DNA from: an uncultured Clostridia bacterium
GTDB taxonomy: Bacteria; Bacillota; Clostridia; Christensenellales; Aristaeellaceae
DNA: 40,928 bases
Direction: 5' to 3'
Assembly (NCBI GenBank): GCA_934647305.1
Contig: CAKUFI010000018.1
Coordinates: 1-40,928, forward strand
A program made the translations under genes and the position numbers. The notes under the pieces were generated by a model. The model searched no databases, had not been told where the DNA came from, and worked only from the letters and a program-made list of their open reading frames with translations. Positions 17,601-24,401 of this stretch are shown piece by piece (the stretch's first letter is position 1; each line of letters starts with the position of its first letter).

Positions 17601-18999
17601 GGAGCTCTTCGGCGCGAAGCAGGTCTACCGCGCGGGTACGATCGGCACCGTGGCCGAAAAGACGGCGTACGGCTATGTGCTGAAATACCTGGAGGAGCGG
17701 GGCATCAACGTCTCCAACGCCGAGAAGGAGCGCCTGGCGGCCGGCTGCACGGGCGTCAAGCGCACCAGCGGCCAGCACCCGGCGGGCATGGTGGTCGTGC
17801 CCAAGGACTACGAAATCTACCAGTTCACCGCCATCCAGCACCCGGCCGACGACCAGACCACCGAGACCGTCACCACCCATTATGACTTCAACTCCATGCA
17901 CGACGTGCTGGTCAAGCTGGACATACTGGGCCACGATGACCCGACCATGCTGCGCCAGCTGCAGGACCTGACCGGCATCGCGCCGCAGAAGGTGCCTCTG
18001 GACGATCCGGATGTGTTTAAGAGCATCATCTCGCTGTTCAGCAGCCCCGAGGCGCTGGGCGTGACCAAGGAGCAGATCCGCTGCGAGACCGGTACGCTGG
18101 GCGTGCCCGAGTTCGGCACCAGCTTCGTGCGCGGCATGCTGATGGACACCAAGCCCTCGTCGATGGAGGAGCTGATCCGCATTTCCGGCCTGTCCCACGG
18201 CACCGACGTGTGGCTGGGCAACATTCAGGACATCGTGCGAAACGGCGTCGCCACCCTGAAGAGCGCGCCCTGTACTCGAGACGACATCATGAACCAGCTC
18301 ATCGCCTGGGGCGTGCCCAGCAAGATGGCCTTCGACATCATGGAGTTCACCCGAAAGGGCAAGGCGGCCAAGGCGGGCGGCGTGTTCAAGGAGGGCATGG
18401 AGGAGGCCATGAACGAGGCGGGCGTGCCCAAGTGGTTCATCGACGCCTGCCGCAAGATCGGCTACATGTTCCCCAAGGCGCACGCCGTGGCCTACGTCAC
18501 CATGGCCCTGCGCATCGCCTATTTCAAGGTGTACTACCCCACCGAGTACTACGCCTGCTTCCTGCACCGGAACATCGAAAAGTTCGACGCGTCCCGCATG
18601 GTCGGCTCCAGCGACTACATCAAGAAGCTGCACGACGAGCTGGACGACCTGCCCAAGCACGAAAAGGAGAAGGAGGCTGACACGATCACCATCCTCGAGT
18701 CGATCGTCGAGCTGCTGGAGCGCGGCATCGAGTTGCTGCCGGTCGACGTGTACAAGTCCGACGCGGTGAAGTTCCTGATCGAGGCCCCGAAGAAAATCCG
18801 CGTGCCGCTGTGCGCGCTGCCCGGCGTGGGTGAAAACGCCGCGATCAACCTGGTCAAAATCCGCGAGGACGGGCCGTTCATCTCCCAGGAGGACATGGTG
18901 CGCCGCAAGGTCGGCAAGTCCGTCGTCGAAACCCTCCGCGTCAGCGGCGCGCTCGGCGACATGCCCGCCACCAGTCAGGTCTCGCTGTTCGACTTCTGA
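14680..18999 (+). CDS. polC: DNA polymerase III alpha subunit, PolC type
   Basis: Main replicative polymerase of low-GC Gram-positives, with built-in proofreading. 1439 aa. Order of domains: N-terminal region, OB fold (about 205-310), PHP domain (HMHTQMSTMDG, about 328), inserted DEDDh exonuclease (YVVLDVETTGLN about 412, HNASFDMAFFD, HRAVHDARATAEM), then the polymerase with GSRGSVGSSFVAHMTGI, a CxxC..CxxC zinc segment, and PDIDLNF (about 955) carrying catalytic aspartates. ATG 14680 is preferred over TTG 14674 because AAGAGGA lies 7 nt upstream. Last gene of the operon. Confidence 0.99.
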   Translation: MDDGWKVLLKGELGKLAPLLSFDKVQVNRAATKMHVILNSLELIPADQYRALARAFSAQFPGFQVTLSVRYPALEDSVREDLAPYRAFLLDIVGQEMPGARPYLHTAVWALEEDTLTISLADEVGAQLLEKKGVPAFLGGLMKEMFHVECRVVLSLTGDEKARLAAIAQQQQEKEERLAQMMYTPAKPNPKQEAMKRLLYGRTITGPSVPISEVTEDAGRITVVGEVFSYEERAIKNDTALLMTFAVTDYTGTLPCKIFAATRGGDDERAMHEIKALAAVLKEGPYVRLRGRYQQDHFTHEMTVMVDDIMREDKPTRRDTAERKRVELHMHTQMSTMDGLSSASDLIKQAAKWGHPAVAITDHGVLQAFPEAFGAAKKNDIKLIPGCEGYLIDDAAQVVDLPDERALADTPYVVLDVETTGLNVATDMIIEIGAVRFENGAEVASYSQLINPGRPIPEKVVELTGITSGMLTGMPAIEDVIHDFARFCEGAVLVAHNASFDMAFFDRAFKAADIPFDHPKLDTLTLVRNLYPEQKSFKLGAMCKFLGIDLTKAHRAVHDARATAEMLMIALKKLREEKHVITLSELNTVFVGDAGGQAYHIILLAYNQQGMFNLNRLVSEAHLHYFHRTPRLPRGLIRRYREGLIIGSACEAGELFRAVVAGKDQKTLRRIASFYDYLEIQPIGNNQFMIREGTAKDEEALREYNRVIVRLGEEMNLPVVATGDVHFKDPKDAIFRAIIMNAKGFEDADQQAPLYFRTTDEMLEEFAYLGPEKAMEVVVDNPNKIADRVEKVSIFVKHPEGKETFQPFWPEAENFIRSESLRRAHELYGDPLPEIVQARLDKELGSICGYGFSTLYNIAVKLVKKSMSDGYIVGSRGSVGSSFVAHMTGITEVNALPPHYACQKCHHVEFDVPEQYTCGLDLPPKNCPECGTLMMKDGFNIPFEVFLGFKGDKVPDIDLNFSGVYQPVAHNYVKELFGAKQVYRAGTIGTVAEKTAYGYVLKYLEERGINVSNAEKERLAAGCTGVKRTSGQHPAGMVVVPKDYEIYQFTAIQHPADDQTTETVTTHYDFNSMHDVLVKLDILGHDDPTMLRQLQDLTGIAPQKVPLDDPDVFKSIISLFSSPEALGVTKEQIRCETGTLGVPEFGTSFVRGMLMDTKPSSMEELIRISGLSHGTDVWLGNIQDIVRNGVATLKSAPCTRDDIMNQLIAWGVPSKMAFDIMEFTRKGKAAKAGGVFKEGMEEAMNEAGVPKWFIDACRKIGYMFPKAHAVAYVTMALRIAYFKVYYPTEYYACFLHRNIEKFDASRMVGSSDYIKKLHDELDDLPKHEKEKEADTITILESIVELLERGIELLPVDVYKSDAVKFLIEAPKKIRVPLCALPGVGENAAINLVKIREDGPFISQEDMVRRKVGKSVVETLRVSGALGDMPATSQVSLFDF

Positions 19000-19109
19000 A
19001 GAACGCTGGGGAGGCTGACTTTCTGAGAAAGTCACCTCCCCAGACCCCACCCGGAAAGCACTCTGATCCACGCAGGAAAACGCAGAGGAGAAGCGCACAT
19101 CCCCGAATG
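19000..19109 (+). repeat. Family B element, copy 2 (after polC)
   Basis: Begins at the first base after the polC stop. Outer arms CTGGGGAGG/CCTCCCCAG and inner arms GACTTTC/GAAAGTC around TGA. Both arm pairs differ from copy 1 on both sides, so pairing is kept. The tail CCCGGAAAGCACTCTGATCC to CCCCGAATG is conserved. Confidence 0.85.
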
Positions 19110-19320
19110 AGGCGTGGGTGCAGGTTGGGTAACGAAGCATGTGAAAGGAACAAAAGAGACCTTTTCAGGTTTCTCCTGAAAGGGGAGCTGTCGCTACAAG
19201 CGACTGAGGGGTTCACAGACGCAGAATTCGGGAACTTCAATTTATGGTTTCCGAATTCGCCGATAGAATGCGCGGCAGCAAGTGGGTCTGGGCACTGCCC
19301 AGCAGAAAAGCCGCCTCTCG
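19110..19320. repeat. Family A hairpin and palindromes after polC
   Basis: Family A hairpin at 19224-19258 (arm GAATTCGGGAAC, loop TTCAATTTATG, one mismatch in the stem), followed by GGCAGCAAGTGGG and the GGGCACTGCCC palindrome. A second stem, TTTTCAGG..CCTGAAA, lies near 19163-19181. No gene is seen in 19110-19382. Confidence 0.7.
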
Positions 19321-19382
19321 ATCGTTCTTCCCCGCCTTCGCGCATATACTATGAATGCAGGCGGAAGGAGGCGGTTTGAGAG

Positions 19383-19649
19383 ATGAGAGGCGTGGTTGCG
19401 GTATGCGCCGCGGAGGCGGAGGATTTCTACGGCTCGATTGCGGCGGGGCGGGAGCTGGCCGACCGGGCGAAGGCGCCGCTGGTGCTGCTGCTGACGCAGA
19501 GTCCGGGCGAGGCGAGGGCGCAGAGCCTGGAGAAGGCCATGGAGCTGGCCCGGCGGTACGACGCGGAGCTGCACGTCCGGTATACGGAGCACGCGGAGGA
19601 GACGGTGCGCGAGCTGGTGGACGAGTGGCGGCCGCTGCGCGTGCTGTGA
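19383..19649 (+). CDS. Short universal-stress-protein-like protein
   Basis: 88 aa: a first beta strand (VVAVCAAEA), helix with GRELADRAKAPLVLLLTQS, then EKAMELARRYDAELHVRYTEHAEETVRELVDEW. This follows the first half of the Rossmann-like USP or KdpD-type USP fold. It lacks the C-terminal nucleotide-binding GxxGS motif and is shorter than usual USPs (~140 aa). A GGAAGGAGG stands 11 nt upstream of the ATG. Partial domain or a small standalone protein; function unknown. A DUF523 gene follows 27 nt later on the same strand. Confidence 0.65.
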   Translation: MRGVVAVCAAEAEDFYGSIAAGRELADRAKAPLVLLLTQSPGEARAQSLEKAMELARRYDAELHVRYTEHAEETVRELVDEWRPLRVL

Positions 19650-19676
19650 TCGAGCGGCAGACGGGAGGAAAACGCA

Positions 19677-20111
19677 ATGGATACAAAGGAAAGAATACTG
19701 GTCAGCGCGTGCCTGCTGGGCGTGCCCTGCCGGTATGACGGAAAAAGCGTGCCCTGCGAGGGCGTGATCTGCCTGAAGGAACGCGCGCAGCTGGTGCCGG
19801 TCTGTCCGGAGCAGCTGGGCGGCCTGGCCACGCCCCGAACGCCTGCCGAGCGCAGGGGCGAGGCGGTCGTGACGCGCGACGGGCGGGACGTGACGGCGCA
19901 GTACCGGCGCGGGGCGCAGGAGGCGCTTCGCCTGGCCAGGCTTTTCGGCTGCACAAAGGCCATCCTGAAGAGCAAGAGCCCGTCCTGCGGCTGCGGCCTG
20001 ATCTACGACGGCAGCTTTTCGGGCAAACTGGTGCCGGGCGAGGGTGTGACCGCACAGCTGCTGCGCGAAAACGGCGTCGAGGTGCGCACGGAGATGGACG
20101 CGGATCGCTGA
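19677..20111 (+). CDS. DUF523 family protein
   Basis: 144 aa. Diagnostic segments: VSACLLGVPCRYDGK near the N-terminus, VPVCPEQLGGLATPRTPAE, and LKSKSPSCGCGLIYDG, containing the conserved cysteines of this family. A possible metal or Fe-S role is an inference; biochemistry is not established to my knowledge. Single-domain form, without the C-terminal extension seen in some relatives. GGGAGG precedes the ATG. A strong terminator follows. Confidence 0.93.
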   Translation: MDTKERILVSACLLGVPCRYDGKSVPCEGVICLKERAQLVPVCPEQLGGLATPRTPAERRGEAVVTRDGRDVTAQYRRGAQEALRLARLFGCTKAILKSKSPSCGCGLIYDGSFSGKLVPGEGVTAQLLRENGVEVRTEMDADR

Positions 20112-20138
20112 CCTGGCCGCGGCGCGGCTCGGAAACAT

Positions 20139-20174
20139 AACCCCTGAGGGTTTTGATGGACCCTCAGGGGTTTT
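20139..20174 (+). terminator. Rho-independent terminator after the DUF523 gene
   Basis: Perfect 12-bp stem AACCCCTGAGGG/CCCTCAGGGGTT, 10-nt loop, followed by a short T-run (TTTTG). Works for the plus strand. Confidence 0.88.
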
Positions 20175-20199
20175 GACAGGATGCACAACCGAACGCGCC

Positions 20200-20760
20200 A
20201 CAGGCGGGGTGTGGAGCACGGCCTCGAGTTCTTCACTCCACGAAGAATCTGGCGGCTCTAATCTATGGCCGACAGATTCGTGTCAGAACCGGCGGGAGCA
20301 GGTGGGACCGGGCGCTATCCGGAGTCGGCAACGCCGACTATTAATCCGCAAGGAAGCTTGCGGATTCGCAGAATTCGGGAACTCAAATTTATGGTTCCCG
20401 AATTCGTCGACAGAACCGGCGGCAGCAACCGGCTGTCGGCCCCGCCGACCGGCAGCAGGTGGAACCGGGCACTGCCCGGCGGACAAACTTCGGTGGGGGT
20501 CTGGGGGAGCGCGAAGCGTAGCGGAGCCTCCCCCAGCCGAGGCGGGCAGCGCCCGCCCATCAATCCGCAAGGAAGCTTGCGGATTCGCAGAATTCGGGAA
20601 CTCAAATTTATGGTTCCCGAATTCGTCGACAGAACCGGCGGCAGCAACCGGCTGTCGGCCCCGCCGACCGGCAGCAGGCGGAACCGGGCACTGCCCGGCT
20701 GTCGGCCCTTCCGACCGGCGGCAGCAACCGGGTGCAGGCTCAGCCTGCCTGGAGGGCGAC
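20200..20760. repeat. Repeat mosaic between DUF523 and YjjG genes
   Basis: No gene is seen in 20112-20739. Family A hairpins at 20245-20279, 20371-20405 and 20590-20624. Bases 20343-20480 and 20562-20699 match over 138 bp with one difference, a 219-bp spacing. Between them lies a family C hairpin (about 20500-20537, arms CTGGGGGAG/CTCCCCCAG). The palindromes GTCGGCCCCGCCGAC and CGGGCACTGCCCG recur. The GCAGGCTGAGCCTGC palindrome at about 20737-20751 overlaps the end of the next minus-strand gene. Confidence 0.82.
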
Positions 20761-21429
20761 GGCGGGCATGTCCGACACGGCGTGGATTTCGTACTCAATG
20801 CGCACGTCCTCGGTGCGCCCTGCGCGCTTCGGGTTGAACCAGCAGGCGTCGATTCCCGCGCGGTTCGCGCCCAGTATGTCGCTGGTCAGACTGTCGCCGA
20901 TCATCAGCGCGCGGCTGGCGGGCACGCCGAACTGCTCGAGCGCCTGCAGGTACATGTGCGGCTCGGGCTTGGGATGGCCGGTTTCGCTGGAAACAAGCAT
21001 GCCGCGCAGATAGGGGCGCAGGGGCGAGGCGTCGAAGCGGCGGTGCTGGATGTCGCTGATGCCGTTGGTCAGCACCATGATGGGCAGGCGCGCGCTGATT
21101 TCCCGTACGGCCTCGAGCGCGCCGGACAGGGGTATGCACTGGCGGGAAAGCGCCTCGGAGTAGAGGTCGGTGCATTTCTGCGGGTCGCCTTCCACCTGGT
21201 AGTAGTCCAGCAGCTCGCGGAAGCGGCGCACGCGCAGCGCCTCCTGCGTAATCAGGCCGCGGTTGTAGTCCAGCCAGCAGGCCAGGTTCAGCCGGCTGTA
21301 CACCTCGGGCGCGTCCGGGGCAAGGATGCCGATCTCAGGCAGCACCTCGCGGATGGCGCGCGCCTCCGAGGCGTCAAAGTCGTACAGCGTGTTGTCCGCG
21401 TCCATCAGAATCAGATCATACTTGAGCAT
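20740..21429 (-). CDS. HAD-superfamily phosphatase, YjjG-like nucleotidase
   Basis: 229 aa from the ATG at 21429, behind AGGAGG. HAD motif I DLILMDADNTLYDFD, motif II VLTNGIS, Lys in GHPKPEPHMY and motif III MIGDSLTSDILGANRAGIDACWFN are all intact, with an alpha-helical cap between I and II. This arrangement matches YjjG, a phosphatase acting on pyrimidine nucleoside monophosphates including non-canonical ones; the substrate here is inferred. The last codons (LQAG) and TGA are part of the GCAGGCTGAGCCTGC repeat palindrome. It lies downstream of the zinc-ribbon gene with a terminator between. Confidence 0.9.
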   Translation of the reverse strand: MLKYDLILMDADNTLYDFDASEARAIREVLPEIGILAPDAPEVYSRLNLACWLDYNRGLITQEALRVRRFRELLDYYQVEGDPQKCTDLYSEALSRQCIPLSGALEAVREISARLPIMVLTNGISDIQHRRFDASPLRPYLRGMLVSSETGHPKPEPHMYLQALEQFGVPASRALMIGDSLTSDILGANRAGIDACWFNPKRAGRTEDVRIEYEIHAVSDMPAVALQAG

Positions 21430-21467
21430 GGAAACCTCCTCGGGGGATCGCCTCGACCGGTAAACAA

Positions 21468-21498
21468 ATGAACAGTGGGCGCAAGGCTCACTGTTCAT
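21468..21498 (-). terminator. Terminator after the zinc-ribbon gene
   Basis: Minus strand: 10-bp stem ATGAACAGTG/CACTGTTCAT with an 11-nt loop, followed by TTGTTT. It lies between the zinc-ribbon stop and the YjjG-like start. Confidence 0.65.
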
Positions 21499-21518
21499 CA
21501 GTGTGTCGATTGGATCAA

Positions 21519-21803
21519 TTAGCGGCGATGCGCGGCGAAGCACTCGCTGCAGTAGATCGGACGGTCGTTCTTCGGGATGAAGGGCACGCGGGTGGGACGG
21601 CCGCACTCGGCGCACACCGTCTCGTACATCTCGCGAGCTTCACCATTGTTGGTCGCGCGGCTTGCCTTGCGGGCATCGCGGCAGCTCTTGCAGCGAGTGG
21701 GCTCATTCTGGAAACCCTTTTCCGCGTAGAACGCCTGCTCACCGGCGGTGAACACGAATTCCTTGCCACAGTCTCTGCAAACCAGCGTCTTGTCTTCGAA
21801 CAT
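21519..21803 (-). CDS. Zinc-ribbon protein with four CxxC motifs
   Basis: 94 aa from the ATG at 21803 (AGGGGGAT 7 nt upstream). It has two CxxC pairs: CRDCGKEFVFTAGEQAFYAEKGF..CKSC and CAECGRPTRVPF..CSEC. The first half matches the small probable zinc-ribbon family found in many Clostridia, whose role is unknown. The longer in-frame start at 21896 lies inside the structured RNA and is unlikely. The leader RNA (21833-22054) and its strong promoter lie directly upstream, so expression of the protein and the RNA is probably linked. Confidence 0.9.
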   Translation of the reverse strand: MFEDKTLVCRDCGKEFVFTAGEQAFYAEKGFQNEPTRCKSCRDARKASRATNNGEAREMYETVCAECGRPTRVPFIPKNDRPIYCSECFAAHRR

Positions 21804-21825
21804 TGGAATATCCCCCTGCACTTGT

Positions 21826-22054
21826 AAAAATCGGTTGCCAAGGCTCAGCTGACCTGGTCTTTGACCCCACACTCGCCGGCCGGGACGTTCGCTCATGAGG
21901 CGTATGCCTTCCCACTACTGATCCTCTCAGCTCGATGGCTGGCCGGACTTACTTCTAAGCCGCACCATGCTCGCCGGGACTTTGCCCGGTTTACGTGGAT
22001 CGTTTCGCCTGCGACTGGCATCGACTTGCAACCACAGACCCGCTCCCTGCAACC
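21826..22054 (-). ncRNA. Candidate structured RNA or leader, ~222 nt, family not recognised
   Basis: A GC-rich, non-coding stretch. The minus strand begins GGTTGCAGGG right where the strong promoter predicts the start, and ends CCTTGGCAACC, pairing with its own 5' end. A run of five U (21830-21826) follows. Internal hairpins include CCGGG/CCCGG, CTTA-GAAG-TAAG inside an ATGG/CCAT stem, GGC-ATAC-GCC and GGTC/GACC. No open frame explains it. It could be a 6S-like RNA, a raiA-type RNA or a riboswitch for the zinc-ribbon gene. I do not see hallmarks of SRP RNA, RNase P, T-box or the common riboswitches. Confidence 0.6.
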
Positions 22055-22061
22055 GAATTCT

Positions 22062-22090
22062 ATTATACAGCATCTCCGCGCAAATTGCAA
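22062..22090 (-). promoter_or_regulatory. Strong promoter of the structured RNA / zinc-ribbon gene
   Basis: Minus strand: -35 TTGCAA (22090-22085), 17-bp spacer, perfect -10 TATAAT (22067-22062). The predicted start is within a base or two of the RNA's 5' GG. Confidence 0.8.
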
Positions 22091-22256
22091 GAGAAATTTT
22101 ACCGCCGGTTTACTTTTTTTGCGGGAAAGCGCCGGATTGCCCGCGCGGGGGTGAAGGGCGGGAAAGCGCGGAAAAAGCCTACGGAAAAAAGTGGGAAAAC
22201 TGTCGGCTGTGCATGGAAAACCGTTGGTTTGTTGCCGAAATCCGTTGTATTTTGCA

Positions 22257-22285
22257 TTGAAAAACGCGCGCAGTTGAATTACAAT
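22257..22285 (+). promoter_or_regulatory. Promoter of the sugar transporter genes
   Basis: -35 TTGAAA (22257-22262), 17-bp spacer, -10 TACAAT (22280-22285). An inverted AACC-GTT-GGTT (about 22219-22229) some 28 nt upstream could be an operator, but this is weak. Confidence 0.7.
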
Positions 22286-22319
22286 GTGTATATTATCGAT
22301 AAGAGATGGGGGAAGGTTT

Positions 22320-23273
22320 GTGGCGGTTGCTCAAGTTAGAAAAAAACAGAACTCGTTCCGGTCGTATTTCAGCCGCAATTACGATTTGTACCTGCTGCTG
22401 ATTCCAGGTCTGGTGTATGCGCTGATCTTCAAAATCCTGCCCATGCTGGGCATTTCGATCGCCTTTGTGGACTACAACATGTTCGCGGGCTCCAATCCGA
22501 TCAAGGCGATACTCAACTCCGAGTTCGTCGGCTGGAAGAACTTCGCGCGGGTGTTCCGCAAGGCGGAGTTTCTGCAGGCGCTGAGGAACACCTTCACGAT
22601 CAGCTTCATGAAGATCGTGTTCGTGTTCCCGCTGCCCATCCTGGTGGCGCTGGTGATCCACTCGATCGGCTGCGCGCGGTTTAAAAAGACGGTGCAGACG
22701 GTCATTTACCTGCCTCACTTCTTCTCGTGGGTGGTGGTGTCCGGTATCTTCATGTCGATCCTGTCGAGCACGGGCATCGTGAACACGGCGCTCAAGAACT
22801 GGGGACTGATCGACGAGCCGGTGCTGTTCTTCATGGATCACGGCGTGTTCAGGTGGCTGCTGGTGTTCACAGACGCCTGGAAGGAGGTCGGCTGGGGCAC
22901 GATCGTGTACCTGGCCGCGCTGACCGGCCTGGACCAGGAGCTGTACGAGGCGGCGGTCATCGACGGCGCGAAGAAGATGCAGCAGCTGTGGTACATCACC
23001 CTGCCCGGCATCCTTTCCACGATCATCATGATGCTGATTCTGCGCGTGGGCTCGGTCATGGACGCGGGCTTTGGCCAGATTCTGGTCATGTACAACCCCA
23101 CGGTCTACAAGGTGTCCGACATCATCCAGACCTACGTCTACCGCATCGGTCTGGGCAAGATGGACTTCAGCCTGGGCACGGCGGTCGGCCTGTTCAACTC
23201 GGTCGTCGCGCTGGTGCTGGTGGTGGGCACGAACATGATCAGCCGCCGCACGGTGGGCAAGAGCATCTGGTAA
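22320..23273 (+). CDS. ABC sugar transporter permease, LplB-like
   Basis: 317 aa from the GTG at 22320; the ATG at 22284 overlaps the -10 box and is ruled out. Six hydrophobic segments. The coupling-loop motif LYEAAVIDGAKKMQQLWYITLPG (EAA...G) docks on the ATPase. The start (YLLLIPGLVYALIFKILPMLGI..FVDYN) is typical of LplB permeases in the CUT1 polysaccharide/oligosaccharide group. No ATPase gene is nearby, so a shared MsmX-type ATPase elsewhere probably drives it. First gene of the transporter set. Confidence 0.93.
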   Translation: MAVAQVRKKQNSFRSYFSRNYDLYLLLIPGLVYALIFKILPMLGISIAFVDYNMFAGSNPIKAILNSEFVGWKNFARVFRKAEFLQALRNTFTISFMKIVFVFPLPILVALVIHSIGCARFKKTVQTVIYLPHFFSWVVVSGIFMSILSSTGIVNTALKNWGLIDEPVLFFMDHGVFRWLLVFTDAWKEVGWGTIVYLAALTGLDQELYEAAVIDGAKKMQQLWYITLPGILSTIIMMLILRVGSVMDAGFGQILVMYNPTVYKVSDIIQTYVYRIGLGKMDFSLGTAVGLFNSVVALVLVVGTNMISRRTVGKSIW

Positions 23274-23289
23274 AGGAGGGGGAGTATCC

Positions 23290-24195
23290 ATGGCGATTGT
23301 GGAAAACAAACGGCCGATACACTATGTGGTCGACGTGCTGAAATACCTGTTTCTGATCCTGTTCGCGCTGGTGACGCTGCTGCCCTTCCTGAACCTGGTG
23401 GCCAAGGGCCTGTCGGGCGAATCGGCGGTCATTTCGGGACGGGTGCTGTTCTGGCCGATGAACCCGACACTCAAGACCTACCAGTACGTGCTCAAGGGCA
23501 ATTCGTTCTTCAACGCGTTCAAGGTCAGCGTGTTTCTGACCGTGTTCGGCTCGGTCGCGGCGGTGATCGTCACCTCGATGACGGCGTATCCGCTCTCCCG
23601 GAGCAACCTGCGCGGCCGCAAGGGCTTTCTGTACCTGTGGGTGCTGATCATGCTGTTCAACGGCGGCATGGTGCCCAACTACATGCTCTACCGCATGCTG
23701 GGCCTGATGGACACGATGTGGTGCCTGATGCTGCCCGGCCTGGTGAGCGTGTACAACATGTTCCTGATCAAGAACTACTTCGAGACCCTGCCCGACTCGC
23801 TGGAGGAGGCGGCCCGCATCGACGGCGCGAACAACCTGACCGTGCTGTTCCGCATCATCCTGCCCATCTCGCTGCCCATGCTGGCGACGATCACGCTGTT
23901 TTACGCGGTGGGCTACTGGAACGACTACTTCACCGCCCGCATGTACATCTCCAGTCTGAACAGGCGGCCGCTGCAGCTGTACCTGTACGACCTGATCAAC
24001 AACGCGCTGCAGCTGATGAACGAGGGCGCGGACGGCAATACCGGCGCGCTGTCCGCCGACGACGTGATGAACCTGACCCCCGAATCGGTGCGCGCCGCGG
24101 CGATCACGCTGTCCACCCTGCCCATACTGATCGTGTATCCGCAGCTGCAGAAGTACTTCGTCTCCGGCATCGTCGTCGGCTCGGTGAAGGGCTGA
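23290..24195 (+). CDS. ABC sugar transporter permease, LplC/YtcP-like
   Basis: 301 aa, second CUT1 permease. It has six hydrophobic segments and the coupling loop SLEEAARIDGANNLTVLFRIILPIS. The ~50-residue stretch before the C-terminus (AVGYWNDYFTARMYISSLNRRPLQLYLYDLINNALQL) matches the LplC/YtcP subfamily. GGAGGGGG precedes the ATG, and it starts 16 nt after the first permease. A family B element and a hairpin separate it from the binding-protein gene. Confidence 0.93.
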   Translation: MAIVENKRPIHYVVDVLKYLFLILFALVTLLPFLNLVAKGLSGESAVISGRVLFWPMNPTLKTYQYVLKGNSFFNAFKVSVFLTVFGSVAAVIVTSMTAYPLSRSNLRGRKGFLYLWVLIMLFNGGMVPNYMLYRMLGLMDTMWCLMLPGLVSVYNMFLIKNYFETLPDSLEEAARIDGANNLTVLFRIILPISLPMLATITLFYAVGYWNDYFTARMYISSLNRRPLQLYLYDLINNALQLMNEGADGNTGALSADDVMNLTPESVRAAAITLSTLPILIVYPQLQKYFVSGIVVGSVKG

Positions 24196-24200
24196 CGCTT

Positions 24201-24270
24201 GGGAACGTTCGAGAGGCGGCTTTTCTGGGAAAAGCCGCTCTCGAGCTCTCCCGAAAAGCACATGCTACCG
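24201..24270 (+). repeat. Family B element, copy 3 (after second permease)
   Basis: Starts GGGAACGTTCGAGAGG six bases after the permease stop. Stem GAGAGGCGGCTTTTC/GAAAAGCCGCTCTC pairs fully. The tail agrees up to CCCGAAAAGCACATG and then diverges, so this copy is 3'-truncated. Confidence 0.85.
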
Positions 24271-24273
24271 CTC

Positions 24274-24314
24274 TATGAGGACAAAGGTTAGTATAAAAAC
24301 CTTTGTTTCCTCTA
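24274..24314 (+). promoter_or_regulatory. Intercistronic hairpin before the binding-protein gene
   Basis: Long stem GAGGA..CAAAGGTT paired with AACCTTTG..TCCTC around AGTATAAA. No clear U-tract follows. Such stems between permease and binding-protein genes may trim transcripts or adjust the stoichiometry of binding protein to permeases; that role is an inference. Confidence 0.55.
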
Positions 24315-24401
24315 TCGTACAGCGGTTACGTCCTGAGATGACATCTGGTCGTTTTACCGGGGAAACCCGGCGAAATAGAAAACAAAAAGGAGAACCTGAC
24401 C

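Noticed and set aside
15091..19140. 1349-codon open frame on the minus strand opposite polC
   Set aside because: PolC is certain on the plus strand. Long antisense frames are expected at this GC content; the translation is His/Gln/Val-rich with no motif and no ribosome-binding site.
19335..19382. TATACT at 19345 as promoter for the USP-like gene
   Set aside because: No acceptable -35 at 16-18 bp upstream.
21804..21896. Longer start for the zinc-ribbon protein at 21896
   Set aside because: The extension falls within the structured RNA and lacks a ribosome-binding site; 21803 has AGGGGGAT with good spacing.
21833..22054. SRP RNA or T-box identity for the structured RNA
   Set aside because: The SRP apical GGAAGGAAGCAGC segment and the T-box GGGTGGNACCGCG are both absent.
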